From: Diphasiastrum complanatum
Lineage: Eukaryota > Streptophyta > Lycopodiopsida > Lycopodiales > Lycopodiaceae
Assembly: GCA_029204225.1 (NCBI GenBank)
Contig: CM055115.1
Span: forward strand, 10,195,172-10,259,171
Length of the DNA: 64,000 nt
Direction of reading: 5' to 3'
Part shown: in pieces, positions 33,444 through 44,431 of the stretch
Numbering within the stretch: the first letter of the stretch is position 1
Layout of the letters: the number at the start of each line of letters is the position of its first letter
Program-made: the position numbers and the translations under genes
Notes under the pieces: generated by a model
What the model was told of the DNA's origin: nothing
Database searches by the model: none
The model's input: the letters and a program-made list of their open reading frames with translations, nothing else

Positions 33444-33473
33444 TCTTTTGAAGAGGCCGAGATCAAGAAGTCT

Positions 33474-34715
33474 ATGCATGCATCACCAATTATTGATTTT
33501 GAAGACAATCATGATGTGATGGGGTCGAGATTTGAAGAAGACTCTCCTCAGATTTTCTCACCAAGAAGATCCATGAGAGATAGATCCGAGCCTAAGAGGC
33601 TCTCATATGTTGACAAAGGCAAACAAGTGGATCTTGATTCCACTAATTATATTTTTTATGTCTCTCATGAAGAGCCAAATAATGTACAAGAGGCACTCAA
33701 TACCAAGGAGTGGTATGATGCCATGAAGCAACAGTATGATGCATTGATCACCAATAATACTTGGGAGCTTGTGGATCCTCCATCCAACAAGCATGTGATT
33801 GGTTGGAAGTGGGTATTTCGGATCAAGTTCAATCATGATGGCACCATCAACAAGTATAAAGCAAGATTATGTGCCCAAAGATTTGCTCAAATCCCTGGCC
33901 TTGATTATGAGGAGACCTTTGCACCCATTGCAAAGATGGTGACAATAAGAATTCTTATTTCTCTTGCTTGTTTCTTTAAGTGGAAGGTGTTCCAATTAGC
34001 TGTATCCAATGCTTTTCTAAATGGTTATCTTGAGGAGGAGATCTATATGGAATAACCTCAAGGATTCATCAAGGATGAGTCCAAAGTGTGCTTGCTCTTC
34101 AAAAGTCTTTATGGACTCAAACAAGCACCAAGATCATGGTATTCAAGACTTAATTCTTTTCTTATCTCACTAGGATTTACTCTTAGTGACTATGATCCTT
34201 CCATGTATCTAAAATTTGTTGATAGCAATATTGTCATTCTTCTATTTTATGTTGATGACATTATTCTTTGTGAAAGTTGTATCAAGCTAGTTGATGAAAC
34301 TAAGATAACACTTGGATGTGAGTTTAAAATGCAAGATCTAGGAGAGATACATTACATCCTAGGCCTAGAAATTGTTTTCTATAAAAATCATGTCTTTATA
34401 TGCCAATCTAGATATGCTCACTCTATGTTGAAAAAGTTCCATATGGAAAATTCTAAGAGCATAGATACTCCAATGGAGCAAATTGTAAAAGATCCTAATA
34501 AATGTGATGAAAGATCCTTTGAGGACATCACACTTTTTAGGAGTCTTGTAGGCTCCTTGATTTGGCTTACCATTACTAGGCCCGATCTAAGTTTTTGTGT
34601 GCACAAATTGAGTCAATTTATGCAAGATCCTAAGACCCATCATTAGAAGATGGCCAAAAGGATTCTAAGATATGTATCTTTATCTTGTGATTATGGTCTA
34701 CTTTATAAAAGTGAA
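33474..34715 (+). pseudogene. Copia reverse transcriptase
   Basis: Reads from the linker (SPRRSMRDRSEPKRLSYVD) through NTWELVDPPSNKHVIGWKW, KARLCAQRFAQIPG, VSNAFLNGYLEEEIYME, then after TAA at 34,053 SLYGLKQAPRSWYSRLN, FYVDDIILCESC (catalytic YVDD intact), GLEIVF and GSLIWLTITRPDLSF, to the TAG at 34,644. The motif order and length equal those in the intact element at 45,881-52,311. Confidence 0.9.
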
Positions 34716-34720
34716 GATCT

Positions 34721-35419
34721 TGTGAAGAATTGCCAAAAATTGGCAAATCTAGCTTGATAAAAAACCATGTAGAATAGTGTAAATTGTGTACACAAGTGGG
34801 TCCCACACATGTGAGGCCATGATGCCACATGGGAAACCCATCCTAATGTAGGTTAGGTCAAGTCAAGAGAGTTGGTCATGTCTATTTGGTGGTCATCCCT
34901 ACTTTATAAGACCTACACCTAAGTTTAAGGTGAAAATTTGACCAACTAGCTACCTACCAAGCATAACTCTAGGAAATAGACTAGGGTTTCATTTTAGGTC
35001 AAGGAGAGTGAGTTAACTTCCTTATTACATGCTGGAAATCCACCTAACTTCAAGAAGGAAGTCGAATTTGTGTATTTCCTCTCTCCATAGTGAGAAGATA
35101 GAAAATTTTTGGAGCTCATTGGCAATCTCAAGCTAGTTCACTATGTACATTGAGTTTCTGTGATCCAAATGAAACCAAATCAATTTCTACTTGTTTCTCA
35201 GGTTGAAGGCCGTACTACAGCCTGTAGTACACACGTGTGGGCTCGGATTTCAATGTTTATCAATGCTTTTGATTGTTAATGCTTGTTGTTTGTTAAATTA
35301 CCAATCTAGATCAACTTTTTTTGTGTCTAGTTTTTTGATAGATTGTTAAGCAAGCATCCAGTCACTCTTGTGGATCTTTTGTAGATCCATTTATGGTCCT
35401 AAAGTATAGTACTTTCACA
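34721..35419. mobile_element. Solo LTR, 699 bp, with 5-bp target duplication
   Basis: The insertion begins tgtgaagaat and ends actttcaca, so its termini are TGTGAA/TTCACA. It is flanked by gatct at 34,716-34,720 and 35,420-35,424. Removing it with one copy of gatct puts the two parts of the RNase H frame back in register at the junction. It contains a TATA-like ctttataagacc near 34,908. The termini resemble those of the young copia LTRs at 39,524 and 45,881, but the interior is different. Without internal sequence it is best read as a solo LTR. Confidence 0.85.
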
Positions 35420-35695
35420 GATCTATCCATTGTTGGCTACACGGATTCGGACTTTGCAAGTGACAAGATGGATCGAAAGTCTATTAGTGCATACACTATC
35501 TTTCTTGGAGGCAATCTAATATCGTGGCTTTCCAAAAAGCAAGATACTATATCTCTCTCTTCATGTGAGGCCAAGTACAAAGCACTCACTACAACTACCA
35601 AAGAGGTGCATTGGATCAAGAGGTTATTAATGGAGGTAAAGTGCATCAAGGAAGATGATCTAACAATGATTACATTTGAGTCATAAAGTGCATTT
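35420..35695 (+). pseudogene. Copia RNase H, 3' truncated
   Basis: After the solo LTR the frame encodes GYTDSDFASDKMDRKSISA, LGGNLISWLSKKQDTISLSS and CEAKYKALTTTTKEV (catalytic Glu context changed from TEAEY to CEAKY), then stops at 35,684. The following CDN and HIEI motifs are lost. Confidence 0.85.
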
Positions 35696-35699
35696 TCAT

Positions 35700-36200
35700 A
35701 GTATCTTCAACATGGTGAGATTGACGTAACAATGAATAATGATTTTTAATTTAACAATGATTCTTTGATTTGTGTTCTAGCAATTATCATTTTTTTGATT
35801 GATTTGTAATCTAACAATGATTATTTGATGTGTAATCTAACAATGATTTAGTTTTCATTGTTTTCTTTTATAGAGAAAAAAAGAGATGCATCTTAGAAGG
35901 AATTAAAGATCATTCAAACAATAGATGAGGTATGTTTTTATCATCTTAAATTGATATGTTTGTTTGTTTTTTATTGTTTGTATATATTTACAACAAATTT
36001 ATACAAGATGAAATAGAAAAACATAACCAATAACCAATCATTCCATACATAATGAGATAGAGATGATCAAATACAAAAGTTTATATTCATAATTCAAAAA
36101 AGTGTACATATTCTCATCTAATTCATGAAAAGAGCATTGATACTAATATTTTTTTTGTTTTACTTTTGCAAATACTAGAAATACATCAAATCTAAGAAGT
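35700..36200. other. AT-rich sequence with short direct repeats
   Basis: The word gtaatctaacaatgattat recurs with a period of about 27 bp between 35,740 and 35,855 (three to four imperfect units). Subterminal repeats of a DNA transposon would look like this, and a CACTA-type relic follows, but no CACTA terminus was found. Confidence 0.35.
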
Positions 36201-36209
36201 AATAGTAGG

Positions 36210-37345
36210 CTTCTTAGTCTTCACTATCTTCTCCCTCATCATTGTCCGACGCCGAATCTTGTCCTTCGTCTTCGCCTACGTCCTCTTCATCTTAATTCCC
36301 TTCTTATCCTTGGTTTCCTCCCGTACTTTCTTCCACAAAGGAAGTGAATGCCCACTAAATACACATTCACAAAACAAAATAATAATTATTAGCCAAACAC
36401 TTGTCATAAAATTGAAATGAAATACAAATTGTGTATCAAAACTAAGAAAACTACAAATTATGTAACAAAAATTTACCCTTGGATGTACGCCTTGTGCCGC
36501 AAGATGATCAACCAAGGCACTATAGCCTTGGTGATATCCAATATTGTACTTGACATTTCATTAGAGGAGTTTTGAGTTCCAAAAAGACGAATTCGTGCAA
36601 GATACTTTTTTTATTATTAAAATATTATAACACTAATACTTTTGACTTGCCATAACTTTTCAGTTGTAGCTTAGAAGTATGTCATCTAACATATCATTGG
36701 AAAGCCCTTGTTGAGCGCTTTCCAATGCACCAAACTTTGCTAAATTCGGACTTACCACTAAAAAGTTATGCCATTTTTAGTATGGAATCAAAATGTGGAC
36801 TCAAAAAGTTACGTTACACAGATTTCAAATTTGAGTGTTTTGATTGGTCCATGTGTAAGAAAAATTTAAGAAAAAATATAAAAAGAATCTTTACAAATGG
36901 TCTTTTTTGGATTTAGAACTCCTCTAATGGTATACTTACACCCATAATCTTCAACCTACATCAACACAAATCGATGATTAGAAAAAAACAAAAAATTATT
37001 GGTGAACAATAAACATATGAAATGCAATTAGCTAAAAGAGAATTGCTTACAAATTGGACATGCATATTGGCCTTGCCTCTCGATCCCAGGTGAGATTGGC
37101 CTAAAAGATATGCCTTGATTTTGTTGCCTGTGTTTGTTGTTTAAAGTGCTCGAAATTAGGATGCTTGGATTCATAAACAATTTTTCCCCAATCTTTTTTA
37201 GATGCCGATCCCGGCCTCTTCTTGCCTTTACTACATAATCGTCTTAATGATTGGCACTTATGACGATTATGCATACACATACTCATCTTTGCCCATTTGT
37301 CATTAAATCGATTTGGTTGTGGAAACTCACAATACAATATATCAA
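36210..37345 (-). pseudogene. Possible CACTA-type accessory (tnpA-like) gene relic
   Basis: Minus-strand coding pieces are: 37,101-37,337 with FPQPNRFNDKWAKMSMCMHN and a basic segment ending KKDWGKIVYESKHPN; 36,480-36,550 reading YHQGYSALVDHLAAQGVHP followed by gtaaat, a fair splice donor; and 36,200-36,285 with a very acidic tail (DEEDVGEDEGQDSASD). The order, basic middle and acidic tail resemble plant En/Spm-associated proteins, but similarity is weak and the exon structure is inferred. A MITE lies in the middle (36,559-36,929). Confidence 0.35.
36559..36929. mobile_element. MITE with about 28-bp terminal inverted repeats
   Basis: The left end cattagaggagttttgagt and the complement of the right end, cattagaggagttctaaat, match at 16 of 19 positions and similarity continues through the following ccaaaaa. 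Length is about 371 bp and there is no coding capacity. No clear target duplication was found, so the superfamily is not assigned. It lies inside or beside an intron-like part of the minus-strand relic. Confidence 0.6.
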
Positions 37346-37779
37346 GTATATTGTCTTTGTCCCCTTGGTCTTGTTGCTCTCAAGGGTTAAACAAATCATG
37401 ACCAAAGTATTTAAGAGTAAGGTCGTGCAATCTATTGATGATGACCTTACCCCTAATGTCCATGATGATGAAACAATCCTCATCAAGGTCATAGAAAATA
37501 TTAGTGGATTCTTCAGTCGGTCTCTTAGGTATCGTAACTATTTGAACAATGTTATAGTTGCCCTATTACATCATAATTCAATTAATAGTAATCAATAACA
37601 AATATGAAAATATTGACATATTGAACATGTGTTGGAAGAAAGATAAGAAGAAAGTCTACATAGCAGATAGATCAAACTATTGATTACTTCTCGTAAAACT
37701 CATACATCAAATGTCTCAGATAGTTATAGTGTAGAGCGGTTTGTAGATGCATGTGAAGAATTGAAAAAGATTATCTTCT

Positions 37780-39022
37780 ATTGCACCTTATGATGGAGTC
37801 AAGAAAACAATATACACTGCAAATGATTTTGAATGTCCTATTGAAGGCATAGGAAACAATCCCTTGAAGCTTGCATCCTCTAAAGTTCTTTCTCTCTCTA
37901 AAGTTCTTTATGTACCTAAGCTTACTAAGAATCTTACTAGTGTTGGCCAATTGCTTGATAATGGCCTTGATGTAAAATTCATTGTTGATACTTGCACTAT
38001 CAAGAAGAATGATGAGATACTTGCATTAGGATCTACATTTGGAGGCATCTATAAACTAGATCCAAATGAGTATGTGAATGGTTGTAATGTTGCTCTTGTG
38101 AACAAGCTCTCTATGGAGGAATTATGGCATAGGAGGTTGGGACATCCCAACTACAGATCCATGCTCTCTATGATCAAAGAGGCCAAATCTATTGGCTTGC
38201 CAAAGTCATTCCCCAAGAAGATCAAGCCTTGTGATGCTTGTGCTATTGCTAAATCTCACAACAAGCCATTTACAAGATCTTCTATCAAAAGCAAGCCCCC
38301 TTTGGAGTTAATCCACTCGAATGTGCATTTCTCATCATCTATAAGCAATGTTTTGTTAATTTCATTGATGATATCACAAGATTCACTTGGATATATCTTC
38401 TTGTTTCTAAATCTATGGTGTTTGATCATTTTCTTATTTGCAAAGCTTATGTAGAGAAGCAGTTATCATTTAAGATTAAAGCTCTTGGAAGTGATGGAGG
38501 TGGTGAATATATCTCCAGTAAATTTCATGATTTTTGTGAGCTTGAAGGCATCAAAAGAGAGTTCTCTTGTGCCTACTCTCCATCTCAAAATGTAGTGGTC
38601 GAGAGAAATAATAGATCTTTATGTAAATGTGCAAAATCTATGAGAATTGAGGCATCTTTGCCCAAAGATTTTTGGGGAAAAGCCATTAATTGTGCAAATT
38701 ATCTTTGCAATAGGCTCCCACATATAGCTCTTGGTGGAAAGTCACCATATGAAATCTTATATTTGAAGAAGCCTAAGGTTGATCACCTTAGAGTTTTTGG
38801 ATGCATATGCTTTTCTCATATTCTCTTGGAAACAAGGAAGAAGGAAGATCCTAGTGCATGCAAAGGAATCATGGTTGGATACTCATCCACTAAGAAGGCC
38901 TATAGAGTCTTTGTGCTCTCTACTTCTCAAGTTATTGAAAGTAGAGATGTTGTCTTTCATGAAGATCAACTCTCATCTTTTGAAGAGGCCGAGATCAAGA
39001 AGTCTATGTATGCATCACCAAC
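37780..39022 (+). pseudogene. Ty1/copia protease-end, pre-integrase and integrase fragment
   Basis: Begins near 37,780 after protease (TIYTANDFECPIEGIGN), then VLYVPKLTKNLTSVGQLLD, LWHRRLGHPNYRSM and CDACAIAKSHNKPF (complete zinc-binding His/Cys set), then the integrase core (LGSDGGGEYISS, AERNNRSL region as VERNNRSL). A 13-bp deletion near 38,350 shifts the frame relative to the copy at 32,757. From 38,300 to 39,020 it is about 97% identical by eye to 32,755-33,485. It breaks at caccaa, where a gypsy LTR starts. Confidence 0.85.
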
Positions 39023-39523
39023 TCTGTGTTGTTGTGAATCAATACTCTGATACTTGCATATAGATACTTGTGCGATTTAAGTCAGTAGTCAGTCGTCCTT
39101 TGAATGAGCGCTTTCTGTTGTTGAGGACAGATTGTCGGGCTACATTTGGATTGTATTGAGACATTTGCACATTTCTCTGCCTTGGTTTATCTGAACCTTG
39201 CTTTCTTGACAAACTTTATTAGGTGCACAAATTAATAGATCGGTCTGGTCAATAAGTCGGATACACTAATCAGAAATGCAACATGTTTGATATGAGATTA
39301 GTCGGCATCAATATCTTTTACTTTTATATGTTGAAAACCACATCCTAGCCAGTGATACTGGTCATCGATACTCTTGAATGTCCATTGACAACCACCTTTT
39401 AATCCAAGAACAACAAATGAGTTAAAAACATCTAAAATCACAACATTAGGCAGTCTCTTTGGGGAACGACAATCTTTTATACTACATATCCTTACAATTA
39501 AGATCAGTATAGCACAACAAATG
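39022..39523 (+). repeat. Probable 5' LTR of the host Ty3/gypsy element (first part)
   Basis: The segment lies between the broken copia fragment and a young copia insertion at 39,524; it resumes after that insertion for eight bases before the primer site at 45,092. This position makes it the gypsy 5' LTR (about 510 bp in all). No matching 3' LTR is in the window, so the outer boundary rests only on the break in the copia sequence. Confidence 0.5.
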
Positions 39524-40170
39524 TGTGAAAAATACAGATCCTAAGTGGATCTAAACTCCAAGATCATTGGCTTGAATGCTTGCACTCCAAACTACATAAG
39601 CTAGGAATTGGCAACACATTCTATGCTACCTAGAATGCAAAGAACTTGATCAAAAAGCATTTATCACAAATGGAAACTTCCATAAACATCAAGTGCGGCC
39701 CAAAATAGCATTATACAGTCCATAATACATCAGCCTACCACTTTTGGAAAGCACCTAAGATCATACACACAAAGCTTGAACTCAATCACTACACAATGCC
39801 AACAATGGAAGGAGAACCCAATAGAAAAATCTCTCATTAAGCAAATGAATACAATGGATCTGCTCCAACCTGTTTCTCCACGGCCTACCTGCTATATATA
39901 GCTGAGAGAGATGACTCTCTCTCCTCTCTCTAGACCCTCCTTACCTAAAATATGCCCTATATAGGTAAAATTGGCATATATGTCCAAAATACATGAAAAT
40001 GGACTCATTTCGAAGGTCTTGAAGTTTGACACTTCTTCATACTGAAAAAATACACTTACTAAAAATATCTAGACCTGTTTCACACGTGTGAAAAGTCAGA
40101 TCCTAAACTATGTGCCATTTTTAGCAATTTTGGCCTAAAACTAGACAAGGAAATGTTGACAATTTTCACA
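39524..40170 (-). repeat. 3' LTR of the pol-less copia element (647 bp)
   Basis: Termini TGTGAAAA/TTTTCACA. On the minus strand the promoter-like GCTATATATAGC is at about 39,891-39,902. From there toward 39,524 lies R-U5; the last ~250 bp (39,524-39,772) is nearly identical to the LTR of the complete element, while the U3 part is clearly diverged. Confidence 0.93.
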
Positions 40171-40180
40171 CTCCCTCTTC
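40171..40180 (-). other. Polypurine tract of the pol-less copia element
   Basis: The minus strand reads gaagagggag directly against the LTR. The same ten bases stand at the same place in the complete element (46,536-46,545). Confidence 0.85.
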
Positions 40181-40183
40181 AAC

Positions 40184-43100
40184 TTAACTTGCTAGTTTTA
40201 CAACACTACTTTGTTCCAACTTAAGAATGATCTCCATCATCAGAATAGATCTCTTCTCAAGGATCCTAATATGTACAAAATAGGACACAACATAATTGAT
40301 ATAGATAATAGTGTCCATATAGGATGCTTCACTATTTCTTACATCAATTTTACATAGAATCATAAAAATGGTACATGTAAAAGAACATAGAATCTCAATT
40401 AATGAATTCCTCCATGTATCCATCTCTGGTTTCTCTGTAAAATAGCAGCAAACAAGTTGTAAATGAAAGTGATCAACAAGTGTTTGCATGCCTCCTCCAC
40501 ATTTCACTATACATATAGTGAATGCAACATGTATCTCCATGAATGAACTTCCATCACCACCTTGCCTTTGTAGATCTTCAATCCATGAAAGCCTTTGAGT
40601 GAATGAATGCCAAAAAGATGTGTTCCCTACTCCATTTGAATGACCAAAACCTGAACTTGAAATACTTGAAGTACCTCCACAAGATTTGCACACAACGCTT
40701 GATCCTACAATGTCAACAAGTTGCCAATTTGCCAACACTAGAATACTAGATCTTGAACTTTGTTCAAAAGAAAACATATTGACCACTTCAATACCTTTCA
40801 AGATCTGAATGAATTCATGTACTTGATCATACAAACCAGCAATGATAACTATTCCATCTCCAAGATCCAAAGGATGCAAAACTATGGAACTAGTTTTATT
40901 GAAATTTGACAATTTCAACACATTGACATAACAATGTTCATACATGAGATTAGGCAAGTGAGGTAGAGTAAGAAGACACTTCCTTGCAGCTCCAAAGACC
41001 TTACTTGAACCTTCAAGAACCTGTAAAAACAGATCCAAAATGCCTTGACCATTTGTCTCTTCTTTGATGCTTTTCACTAGCTTCGAATTGCCACTTGTCT
41101 CTTGGTGTTGATGAAGCAATCCAAGATCAACCTCTTGATCTTCCAATAAGACATCAAAGATCTTGCATATGTGAACATCTTCAGATCTGAAACTCTGAAG
41201 ATACTCCCTCTCAAACACATGATTAAGATCCCACAAGATCTCATCAATGCTCAAATTTGACCCTTCACTATAGTTAGTGAAAACAATGCCACCATCATAA
41301 ACCAAAAGATAGATTCCAACATTTCCATTTAACATGAAGTAGAGTAGGTGAAGATGAGTATCAAACCTAATCAAAACAGCCCTCTTGAGTTCATAACAAA
41401 CCTCAATAAGCTCACCAATGATATCTCCCTTGCCTTGAAGAAGTTGCCACTTGAGTTGCTCCATGTAGTCTTCTTCAACCAACCTTTTGCCATCTTGACC
41501 ATGAATGAACAATCCACCACAATCATAGAATGCTTTGAGTTGATGAAGAGATGTTAGATCCATGCTTTGGATCTTCCCAAGAACCACTCTTCCATTGCCC
41601 TTTCCTTCACAAGACTCCCTCTTAATGCTAGCACCACAAAAGTTAGAAACCTCCCTCTTGATAGTTGCACCATAAGAAGTAGAAGACTCTTGAATATTAG
41701 AAGCCAAGAAAAGAATCCTTAGTACCTTCAACATAAGAGTGATTGAAGTAATCTCTCTTTTCAAACATGAACTTCTACTTAATGATTTAGGTAATGAGTC
41801 ATATGATAATGATTCTTCCTCACTATCGTTCATAAAAACATCATTCAAAGTACATCCTACTTTGAACACTTCACATACTTCTCTTCCTTTTGACTTGTGA
41901 TCTCCCTCACCAAGTCTCATGATAGAAACCTTTGATCTACTCTTTTTATGAAGAAATGTGACACCACTTGTTGCACAAATGACTTTATCACAAAAAGATG
42001 TAAAAGAACCATTTCCTTCAAGCATGCTCAAAGCACCATCATCTTTTCCCACATGATTACATACATCAATATGAAAAGAATTAGAAGAACAACCATCTTC
42101 TTGCAAAGAATGACACTTAGCATCTCCATCTTTTTCCATATGAACAAACAAGTCATTAGCAACAATCACTTCCAAAGAAGAATCTTCATCAACTCCATTG
42201 ATGAAGTTAGCTCCTTCCTTACCTTTTCCATTTTTGCACTTGCCATCTAGCACCATTGAAGAACCACCAAGCCTTGGAAGTCCATGAGTAGAAGAGTACA
42301 AACATGATGCTAATTTAGCTCCACATGACTCCATTTGACTAGTAGGTAGCACTAGTCCATCTTCAAGATCCAATGGATCCAAAAAATTGACCATAGATTC
42401 ACCAAAGCTTGCCAAGTTAGCACAACAATTATCATCTCCAAGAAGTACATTAGATCTAAACCTAGATCTAGCATTTTGTTTCTTATGGCATTCATTTGCA
42501 AAATGTCCTTTCACTCCACAATAAAAACATTTGAACTTGGACTTATCTTGCTTCCTACTTTGCAAAGAAGAAGAATGCTTTCCATGCTCCAAACTACCTT
42601 GCTTGGACCACTTGCCTTTGAACTTGCCCTTTGTGAAAAGAGCTTCTTCATCTCCACCTTGTGTTGATGCACCACCACCTTTGGCTTGCAACCTATGCTC
42701 TTCAGCCACCAAGATCTCTTGCAAGTCATTGAAACTTGGCAAGGACTTTTGTATAGCAAAGCATTGTACAAGGTTAGAATGTTCATCAAGCAAACCATTC
42801 AACATGACTTGAACTAGTTCCCCATCCTTTATGCTTTCATCTATGCATGCTAGATCATCATTCAAGGATTTAACCTTCAAGACAAATGAATGTGCACTCT
42901 CTCCCTCTCTTTGACAACTTTGGAAGATTTGCCTTCTTAGGGTGAGAACCCTAGATGTGGATTTGGACTCATAGATCTTCTTCAAAGCATTCCATGCTTC
43001 ACTTGAAGAAGTACATTTACCAACTTCTTTAAGAAGTTCATTGGTAACATTCATCTTTATGATATGTAAGGCTCTTTTAGCCCTTCTATCAAAATTTAGT

Positions 43101-43258
43101 TGCTCTTGAAGAATTAGAGGTCTTTCTTCAATTCCCACAACTATATCCATTAGCTCATTCAACTCTAGTAAAGACTCCATCCTCACTTTCCAAGTTGAAT
43201 AGTTTGTAGAGTTTAACCTCTCTTTAGCTTCCAACATGATTCCACCATTGGATGTCAT
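40184..43258 (-). CDS. Gag fused to an unrecognised ~760-residue protein
   Basis: I set the start at the Met at 43,258 (1,024 codons) because it aligns with the gag start of the complete element; an upstream Met at 43,324 is in frame. Residues 1-260 are copia gag (STWKVRMESLLELNELMD, RALHIIKMNVTNELLKEVGK, TSRVLTLRRQIF) with zinc knuckle CFYCGVKGHFANEC at 42,488-42,529, about 80% identical to the partner. From about residue 262 the protein is unrelated to pol: an acidic, Ser/Gly/Cys-rich stretch, a middle with LKAFYDCGGLFIHGQDGK, YFMLNGNVGIYLLVYDGGI and VLANWQLVDIVGSSVVCKSC, and a C-terminus with hydrophobic segments (IEILCSFTCTIFMILCKI, IIYINYVVSYFVHI). PLDLxDGxV occurs twice (DPLDLEDGLV, HPLDLGDGIV). 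No catalytic motif is recognised. The last codons (VVKLAS) match the end of the partner pol. Confidence 0.85.
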   Translation of the reverse strand: MTSNGGIMLEAKERLNSTNYSTWKVRMESLLELNELMDIVVGIEERPLILQEQLNFDRRAKRALHIIKMNVTNELLKEVGKCTSSSEAWNALKKIYESKSTSRVLTLRRQIFQSCQREGESAHSFVLKVKSLNDDLACIDESIKDGELVQVMLNGLLDEHSNLVQCFAIQKSLPSFNDLQEILVAEEHRLQAKGGGASTQGGDEEALFTKGKFKGKWSKQGSLEHGKHSSSLQSRKQDKSKFKCFYCGVKGHFANECHKKQNARSRFRSNVLLGDDNCCANLASFGESMVNFLDPLDLEDGLVLPTSQMESCGAKLASCLYSSTHGLPRLGGSSMVLDGKCKNGKGKEGANFINGVDEDSSLEVIVANDLFVHMEKDGDAKCHSLQEDGCSSNSFHIDVCNHVGKDDGALSMLEGNGSFTSFCDKVICATSGVTFLHKKSRSKVSIMRLGEGDHKSKGREVCEVFKVGCTLNDVFMNDSEEESLSYDSLPKSLSRSSCLKREITSITLMLKVLRILFLASNIQESSTSYGATIKREVSNFCGASIKRESCEGKGNGRVVLGKIQSMDLTSLHQLKAFYDCGGLFIHGQDGKRLVEEDYMEQLKWQLLQGKGDIIGELIEVCYELKRAVLIRFDTHLHLLYFMLNGNVGIYLLVYDGGIVFTNYSEGSNLSIDEILWDLNHVFEREYLQSFRSEDVHICKIFDVLLEDQEVDLGLLHQHQETSGNSKLVKSIKEETNGQGILDLFLQVLEGSSKVFGAARKCLLTLPHLPNLMYEHCYVNVLKLSNFNKTSSIVLHPLDLGDGIVIIAGLYDQVHEFIQILKGIEVVNMFSFEQSSRSSILVLANWQLVDIVGSSVVCKSCGGTSSISSSGFGHSNGVGNTSFWHSFTQRLSWIEDLQRQGGDGSSFMEIHVAFTICIVKCGGGMQTLVDHFHLQLVCCYFTEKPEMDTWRNSLIEILCSFTCTIFMILCKIDVRNSEASYMDTIIYINYVVSYFVHIRILEKRSILMMEIILKLEQSSVVKLAS

Positions 43259-43324
43259 GATGCTAAAATCTTCTTGTGTCCTTAGGCTCTGTTCTAATGC
43301 ACCTAGCACTCTCCTTTCTCTCAA

Positions 43325-44419
43325 TAAATGAAGAAGGAGAAGATCTTAAAAGATTTAGAACCCTAAATGACCTCTATCTTGAAACTATTTGGCTTTCAAG
43401 CATAGAAAGGAAGATTGAAACACATGCAACACTTTGCACACACTAAGAATGGATTACAAACTCAAACCAACCTGAACACACTCTTGCTTAAGCTCTCAAA
43501 CTTTCCAGCAAGTGACCAAATCAAGTTATGGTGTGAAGAGTTACTTGCATTCTTAGAAAATACCCAAAACTAGGATGCCAAAATTACCTAGTAATGAACA
43601 AACTTGATCAACATATGATCACCACACTAAGATATTGATTCAACCTGTAAAACCACATGTAAACCACACTTCTAAAAGTTTATAAACTCCAGCAAGTGAT
43701 AAATACAAGATTTAGAGGTGAATGAATGAGCACACTTAGTGAATCACAAGACTAGCTTCACTATCTTGTCAAAATTTGGTGTTTAGATGTAGATCTAAGA
43801 TCACTTCACATGAGAATGTTCCTCAACCTGTTAAGAACCTGAAAACACACTTGCATAATGGTTAACACCTTCCAGCAAATGCTCCAATCAAATTACATAA
43901 GGAGAGTTACTTACATGCTCAACAAAGTACACCAAAATTTATGCCAAAATTGATGACAATCTTTACAATATGCTCTTCACAATGGAGCTTACAATATGTT
44001 CACCCAAAAAAGGGGATCTTTCATCCAAATGGGAGCTTTGCTCAGCCTTTAGGAGAATTACAACTCACTCAAAAGAGCATTTGTCATCCACTTAAGGAGA
44101 AGTTTCATCCACTTAAGGAGAGTGTTCATCCAAGAATGGAGATTGTCAACAATAGGATTGAAAAGAACATTGTTAGTATTGAATATGCACAAGCCTCACA
44201 ATCACAAATGATTAGGTGTTATGATCTGATCCAAAATAGTTTCTTTTCAGCCTCTGATCTTCAATAGACCTGAAATATGCTTTTGATCCACAAGTTCAAC
44301 TCACAAAACAAAGGTTAGTAAGATTTGATCAACAAAGCAATGCAAAATCATGCTAGAACTTGATCAAACATCCAAATATCACCAAAAATGGAATACTTAC
44401 TATGAATAGAAGCCAACCA
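43325..44419 (-). other. Leader of the pol-less copia element
   Basis: From about 43,410 to the primer site this is nearly identical (a few substitutions by eye) to 50,636-51,644 of the complete element. Packaging and dimerisation signals of copia RNAs lie in this region in studied families. An antisense frame (43,941-44,267, 108 codons) occurs in both copies, but high identity alone explains that. Confidence 0.7.
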
Positions 44420-44431
44420 GCTCTGATACCA
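44420..44431 (-). other. Primer-binding site, initiator-Met tRNA type
   Basis: The plus strand gctctgatacca is the complement of TGGTATCAGAGC. It directly abuts the 5' LTR at 44,432 with no spacer. Confidence 0.92.

Larger units (their letters stand above)
32757..35695 (+). mobile_element. Ty1/copia relic truncated at both ends, split by a solo LTR
   Basis: The plus strand holds integrase, reverse transcriptase and most of RNase H. The 5' end starts abruptly in the integrase core at 32,755 and the 3' end stops near 35,695, before the last RNase H motifs. Three in-frame stops are present: TGA at 33,441, TAA at 34,053 (from CAA) and TAG at 34,644 (from TGG). Otherwise the frame is open, so decay is recent or light. 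A 699-bp LTR sits within RNase H at 34,721-35,419. It is related to the fragment at 37,780-39,022 and more distantly to the intact element at 45,881. Confidence 0.9.

Noticed and set aside
40184-43324. Reading the 1,046-codon frame as an ordinary host gene
   Set aside because: It begins with copia gag and lies between LTRs with a target duplication, so it belongs to the element even though its second part may have a host origin.
43941-44267. 108-codon antisense frame in the copia leader, also at 51,166-51,492
   Set aside because: The two leaders are nearly identical, so a shared open frame is expected without selection; no recognised motif.
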